From Temnopleurus reevesii (Eukaryota > Echinodermata > Echinoidea > Temnopleuroida > Temnopleuridae), in the NCBI GenBank assembly GCA_036244855.1, contig BQKZ01001111.1, forward strand, positions 1-33,849: a stretch of 33,849 nt of DNA. The letters run 5' to 3'. Below, piece by piece: positions 30,765-33,849 of this stretch (within the stretch, counting starts at the first letter, position 1; each line of letters opens with the position of its first letter). The position numbers were made by a program, and so were the translations under genes. Under the pieces are notes generated by a model. That model was not told the origin of the DNA. It saw only the letters and a program-made list of their open reading frames with translations, and did no database searches.

Positions 30765-31999
30765 TTTGTTGACATGAATCATTGTTTCCACATGATCTTC
30801 CCCAACAACGGCATCCAAATGCTGATCCCTGACCATTAGCTGATCTCTATGCCCCACTTTCCTCTCTCTAATCTCTTCTGTATTATCCTACACTATTTCA
30901 ACAATGAAAAACCGTTCAAGTAGTTTTTCCAATATTTTCTTTTTCCTTCACAGTTTGATGACATGATTAAGTGTTTCCACATGATGTTCCCCAACAATGA
31001 GATCCTGAATCTAACAAGAATCACAATTCCATGCAAAAAGTTCAGATTATCATGTCTTCACTTTTATTTTCCTTCACAGTTTGTTGACATGAATCAGTGC
31101 TTCCATATGATCTTCATAAACAATTAGATCCTTATGCTAACAAGAAGTTACATGTTTATATCCTTACTCTTCTTTATCCTTTACAGTTTGTCTACATGAA
31201 TAGGTGCTTCCATCTTCTATAACAAGATCTTTACACCAACCCAAACGCCAGCAGTTGGTGAATGGGATCATTTTGCCCCTCTTTCCTCAGTATCATAATT
31301 TATTTCAACAATAAGTTAGATTATTTATCATGTCTTTACTCTTATTTTCCTTCACAGTTTGTTGACATGAATCGGTGCTTCCACATGATCTTCCCCAAAA
31401 AACGAGATCCTGACTTTGACCCCTGAACCCCAGCAGTCGGTGAAGGGGATCCTTCTGTAGCTCTTTCCCCCTCTAACCTCTCATATACCCCGGTAGTATT
31501 GTAGTCTATTTCAGCAAGAAGTTAGATTATCATGACGTTATTCTTCTTTTCCTTCACAGTTTGTTGACATGAATCGGTGCTTACACATGATGTTCCCCAA
31601 CAATGAGATTCTGATGCTAACAAGAAGTTAGATTATATTATCCTTACTCTTCTTTTCCTTCACAGTTTGTTGACATGAATCGGTGCTTCCACATGATCTT
31701 CCCCAAAAAACGAGATCCTGACTTTGACCCCTGAACCCCAGCAGTCGGTGAAGGGGATCCTTCTGCCTCTCTTTCCTCTCTCTAACCTCAGTATCATAAT
31801 CTATTTCAGCAAGAATTCTCTTGAAAATGATGAGAACATGCTCATTGAAACATCGAGAGTGGGTAGGTCCTTTTCAGGACCTTTCATATTTCAAAGAAAG
31901 ATATCTCGTACCGTGAAGCCTTCTTCTAATCATTCATCCACCAGTGAAACCTTCAAGCAAGTTTGATCAATATGACCTCACTTTTCTTTTCTTTCACAG
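30765..31999 (+). repeat. array of seven 5'-end copies of the Ras-binding exon
   Basis: Copies begin at 30765, 30954, 31080, 31187, 31358, 31560 and 31666, before the real exon at 32000. Each starts directly after a pyrimidine tract and (T/C)ACAG, with TTTGTTGACATGAAT or a close variant. All lack the 3' part of the exon and a donor, and all reach an in-frame stop: copy 1 after 24 codons, copy 4 after 11, copies 5 and 7 after 22 (one extra base gives CCCAAAAAACGAG), copy 6 after 23. Copy 2 is 126 bp before copy 3 and reads through it in frame to a TAG. Copies 5 and 7 are nearly identical over more than 100 bp at 308-bp spacing, a higher-order duplication. Confidence 0.9.
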
Positions 32000-32164
32000 T
32001 TTGTTGACATGAATCGGTGCTTCCACATGATCTTCCCTAACAATGAGATCCTAACTTTGACCCCTGAACCCCAGCAGTCGGTGAAGGGGATCCTTCTGCC
32101 TCTCCTGGAGGAGAGAAAACTGGGGCTCCAGAATGTGGAGATCTTCCTCAATGACACCAAGGAG
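32000..32164 (+). CDS. RGS12/14-like: first part of Raf-like Ras-binding domain
   Basis: Acceptor TTTTCTTTCACAG, donor GTAAGG, exactly 55 codons in phase 0: FVDMNRCFHMIFPNNEILTL, TPEPQQSVKGILLPLLEERK and LGLQNVEIFLNDTKE. The pattern, hydrophobic strand, turn (FPNNE), second strand, then a helix with V-K-x-I-L-x-x-L-x-E-x-x-x-L, then the strand VEIFL, matches the ubiquitin-like fold of the first Ras-binding domain of RGS12/14. In RGS14 this domain binds H-Ras/Rap-type GTPases. The start is fixed by phase from the previous exon. The TPEPQQ segment is a variable loop. The rest of the domain is expected beyond the window. Confidence 0.85.
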
Positions 32165-32610
32165 GTAAGGAGCTAGAAAGGAGATTGTTTGGTGCTGTAT
32201 GGGGATGGGAGGGGGGAGGGCAGATCAAGTGATGGGTTTCATATATTTTGGGGCCATCTGCTTATGGATGATAGCAGCGTGAAAAATACAAAGGGGAATT
32301 TTTTTTCAACATTTGCCATATATTCCCGAACACTTGTGAGAAATACACTTTTACAAAACCTTTTTGCTTCTTACAAATATTTCAAACAATTTTTTTTTAG
32401 GCTTGTCCACCACTCTCCGTGAAGTAAACAGAAAGTCCATCTTGGTCATTGGAAAACCTTGAAAATGTTCCCACATTTGGCCCCCCTGAAACCTTTTGTA
32501 AAACTCTTATGCAACCCATCACTTCTCACGTGGATTGGATTGTGTTTTTTGTAAGTTTTCTTACTTATTTTTTTTTCAGGAGCTTGCTAGAAAGTTATAT
32601 GGGGCAAAAG

Positions 32611-32708
32611 AAGGGTATTGAAAGATACTAACCTATTGACAAGCTATGAACATTTTGTTTAAATGCTTGTTGGGGATATATTTTTGGACAGTTTCTTTCA
32701 ATACCCTT
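32611..32708. mobile_element. small fold-back
   Basis: AAGGGTATTGAAAGA and TCTTTCAATACCCTT are inverted about 70 bp apart. No ORF. Confidence 0.5.
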
Positions 32709-33335
32709 TAGTAGGTTAACACTTGCAAATTTGATTACAGTTACGTACTAGTTACAAGTAGCATTTTGCAATTTCAAATGCTAGAAGTTTGAATGCTTGG
32801 AGGCGTTTTACAACAAAGTAACATTCGGAATTGATGTGTTATTTGCTGTGTTATGAAAATCATTCTAAATCCAACAAAAATGTTAATATTTTTCCAGTGT
32901 TTTTATATCTTGTCTTATTCTTTCCTCTAGATATTTTTTTCATATCAATTTTCCTATTCGTCAATAAGATTCTTTATTCCTATTGCTATTTTGTAATAAG
33001 TTCTCTAGGTATTATAGTTACTTGTCCATGGTGCGAATTTGCATTTGAATTTGAAAATCTCATGTAGGAGTTAATAAAAATTACTTGACAGCCAGATTTT
33101 GTCCAGGTCCATAAGGAATCAAAACTGTTTGGACATGGTCTGTGCCATGAATACCTATTGGGTCCAACTGAGTTTGTAAGGAATTGGTCAGAAACTTTGG
33201 GTCATATAGCATTAATTCCTTGTGAATCTGGTTAACAAAATCGGGCTGTGTGAGACTGTAGCATTATGCTTGTTGTTGAGTTTGTCGTGTGTTTCTGCAT
33301 CTTCAAATTGTATTCTTGTGTCTTTTTCTCTCCAG
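32709..33335. other. intron, nothing recognised
   Basis: AT-rich. The ORF at 32831-33067 is not supported. Confidence 0.5.
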
Positions 33336-33359
33336 AGTGTCGATTCAGTTAAACAAAAG
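33336..33359 (+). CDS. RGS12/14-like: 24-bp microexon after the Ras-binding exon
   Basis: Acceptor TTTTTCTCTCCAG, donor GTATAC, 8 codons in phase 0-0: SVDSVKQK. It fits the phase-0 end of the exon at 32164. It would extend a loop after VEIFLNDTKE. Being symmetrical it may be an alternative cassette. No homology can be judged at this length. Confidence 0.5.
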
Positions 33360-33849
33360 GTATACCAAAAACAGATACTAGCTTGTGCAGATTAGCTACC
33401 AAAGCATATTACTTAACATAAAAATACTTCGGCTTTGCAGCTTTCCATTTTTTTTTTTTGCGCATGAAATGGTAGAGTGGGTGGAGGTTTTTGTTTCTGG
33501 CATTTCCATGCAAATTGTCATGTCAGTGATGCAAACAGCAGTGTGACAACCATTCAATGCATTTCTTTGAAAGTCAATATGTACACTGTACATAACAGAT
33601 ACTGTCTGTAATATACTTTAACAAAATTTAAGAAATTAAGAAATTAAATTCCCCAGTTGTCGAGATATTCACCGCTGTTTAGTGCAATAGACATGACTCG
33701 TTGCATTGAATTGTCCATATTTGTCGTTTGAATTTCTTTGAACTAGCTTGTGTGGGCTTGCTTTTGCATTTATTATTAGTGTCTGGTTTGATATCATTTG
33801 CTTACCAGTTTGTTTCAATGTTATCGAGTGTTGTACAATTGAATATTCC
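33360..33849. other. intron to window end
   Basis: AT-rich non-coding DNA after the last microexon. The remaining Ras-binding, GoLoco and 3' UTR exons are expected further downstream. Confidence 0.5.

Larger units (their letters stand above)
8995..33359 (+). other. RGS12/14-like: RGS12/14-family gene, partial, multi-exon span
   Basis: Gene span defined by chained exons on the + strand. Seen: an RGS domain split over four exons, a basic linker with KKRSSILPW, and the start of a Raf-like Ras-binding domain, in the same order as in vertebrate RGS12 and RGS14 (fly loco). Known of the family: the RGS domain speeds GTP hydrolysis by Gi-class alpha subunits, the Ras-binding domains bind Ras/Rap-type GTPases, and a C-terminal GoLoco motif binds Gi-GDP. 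The second Ras-binding domain and GoLoco were not seen and would lie past the window end. Phases run 0/1, 1/0, 0/0, 0/0, 0/1, 1/0, 0/1, 1/1, 1/0, 0/0, 0/0. Exons total 379 codons. The completing RGS exon also has a copy at 5774, outside this span, because contigs are misordered. RGS10 is excluded as the match because it lacks a Ras-binding domain. Confidence 0.85.

Overview
This window is AT-rich, intron-rich animal DNA. It has no prokaryote-like gene packing, no CRISPR and no operons. Repeat content points to an echinoderm, most likely a sea urchin: a tRNA-derived SINE, SINE tails with a GCGCTATATAAAT-type motif, many fold-back elements, and one TU-like fold-back with 16-bp terminal subrepeats and an 8-bp target duplication. 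The organism call is inference.

All convincing coding sequence is on the + strand and belongs to one gene, a homologue of the RGS12/RGS14 (R12) family of regulators of G-protein signalling. Exons recognised: a 25-bp microexon (8995-9019); three exons for most of the RGS domain (9338-9504, 10789-10875, 11308-11454); an exon completing it (start at 5774, body at 11779-11962 and 13403-13586); a Gly/Ser-rich basic linker exon (15231-15373); a possible 33-bp microexon (17760-17792); the R12-type KKRSSILPW exon (25011-25083); two small linker exons (26076-26111, 29931-30010); the first part of a Raf-like Ras-binding domain (32000-32164); and a 24-bp microexon (33336-33359). Exon phases chain without a break. 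Without the 33-bp candidate, the exons sum to 1137 nt, or 379 codons. The start codon and the C-terminal part lie outside or were not identified.

Assembly: single N characters at 5875, 11778 and 13402 join four contigs. The same 95 bp of the fourth RGS exon occurs at all three joins. The first contig stops exactly where the two later copies first differ. The simplest reading is a heterozygous bubble written out in series: 11779-13401 is one allele and 13403 to about 15366 the other. The block 5876-11777, which carries the earlier RGS exons, is out of transcript order relative to 1-5874. A separate 90-N gap lies at 21353-21442.

The most unusual biology is serial duplication of exon borders inside this one gene. 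The 3' end of the third RGS exon is copied once. The 3' end of the fourth is copied five times per allele, and several copies have both an acceptor and a donor and would be phase 1-1 mini-exons of 16 residues. The 5' part of the linker exon is copied 2-3 times. The 5' end of the Ras-binding exon is copied seven times upstream of the real one, each copy with an intact CACAG/TTTG acceptor followed by an in-frame stop. The two alleles differ in which mini-exon copies remain spliceable.

The rest is intron or intergenic DNA with fold-back/MITE elements, SINE and LINE tails, minisatellites and simple repeats. No second protein-coding gene could be supported on either strand.
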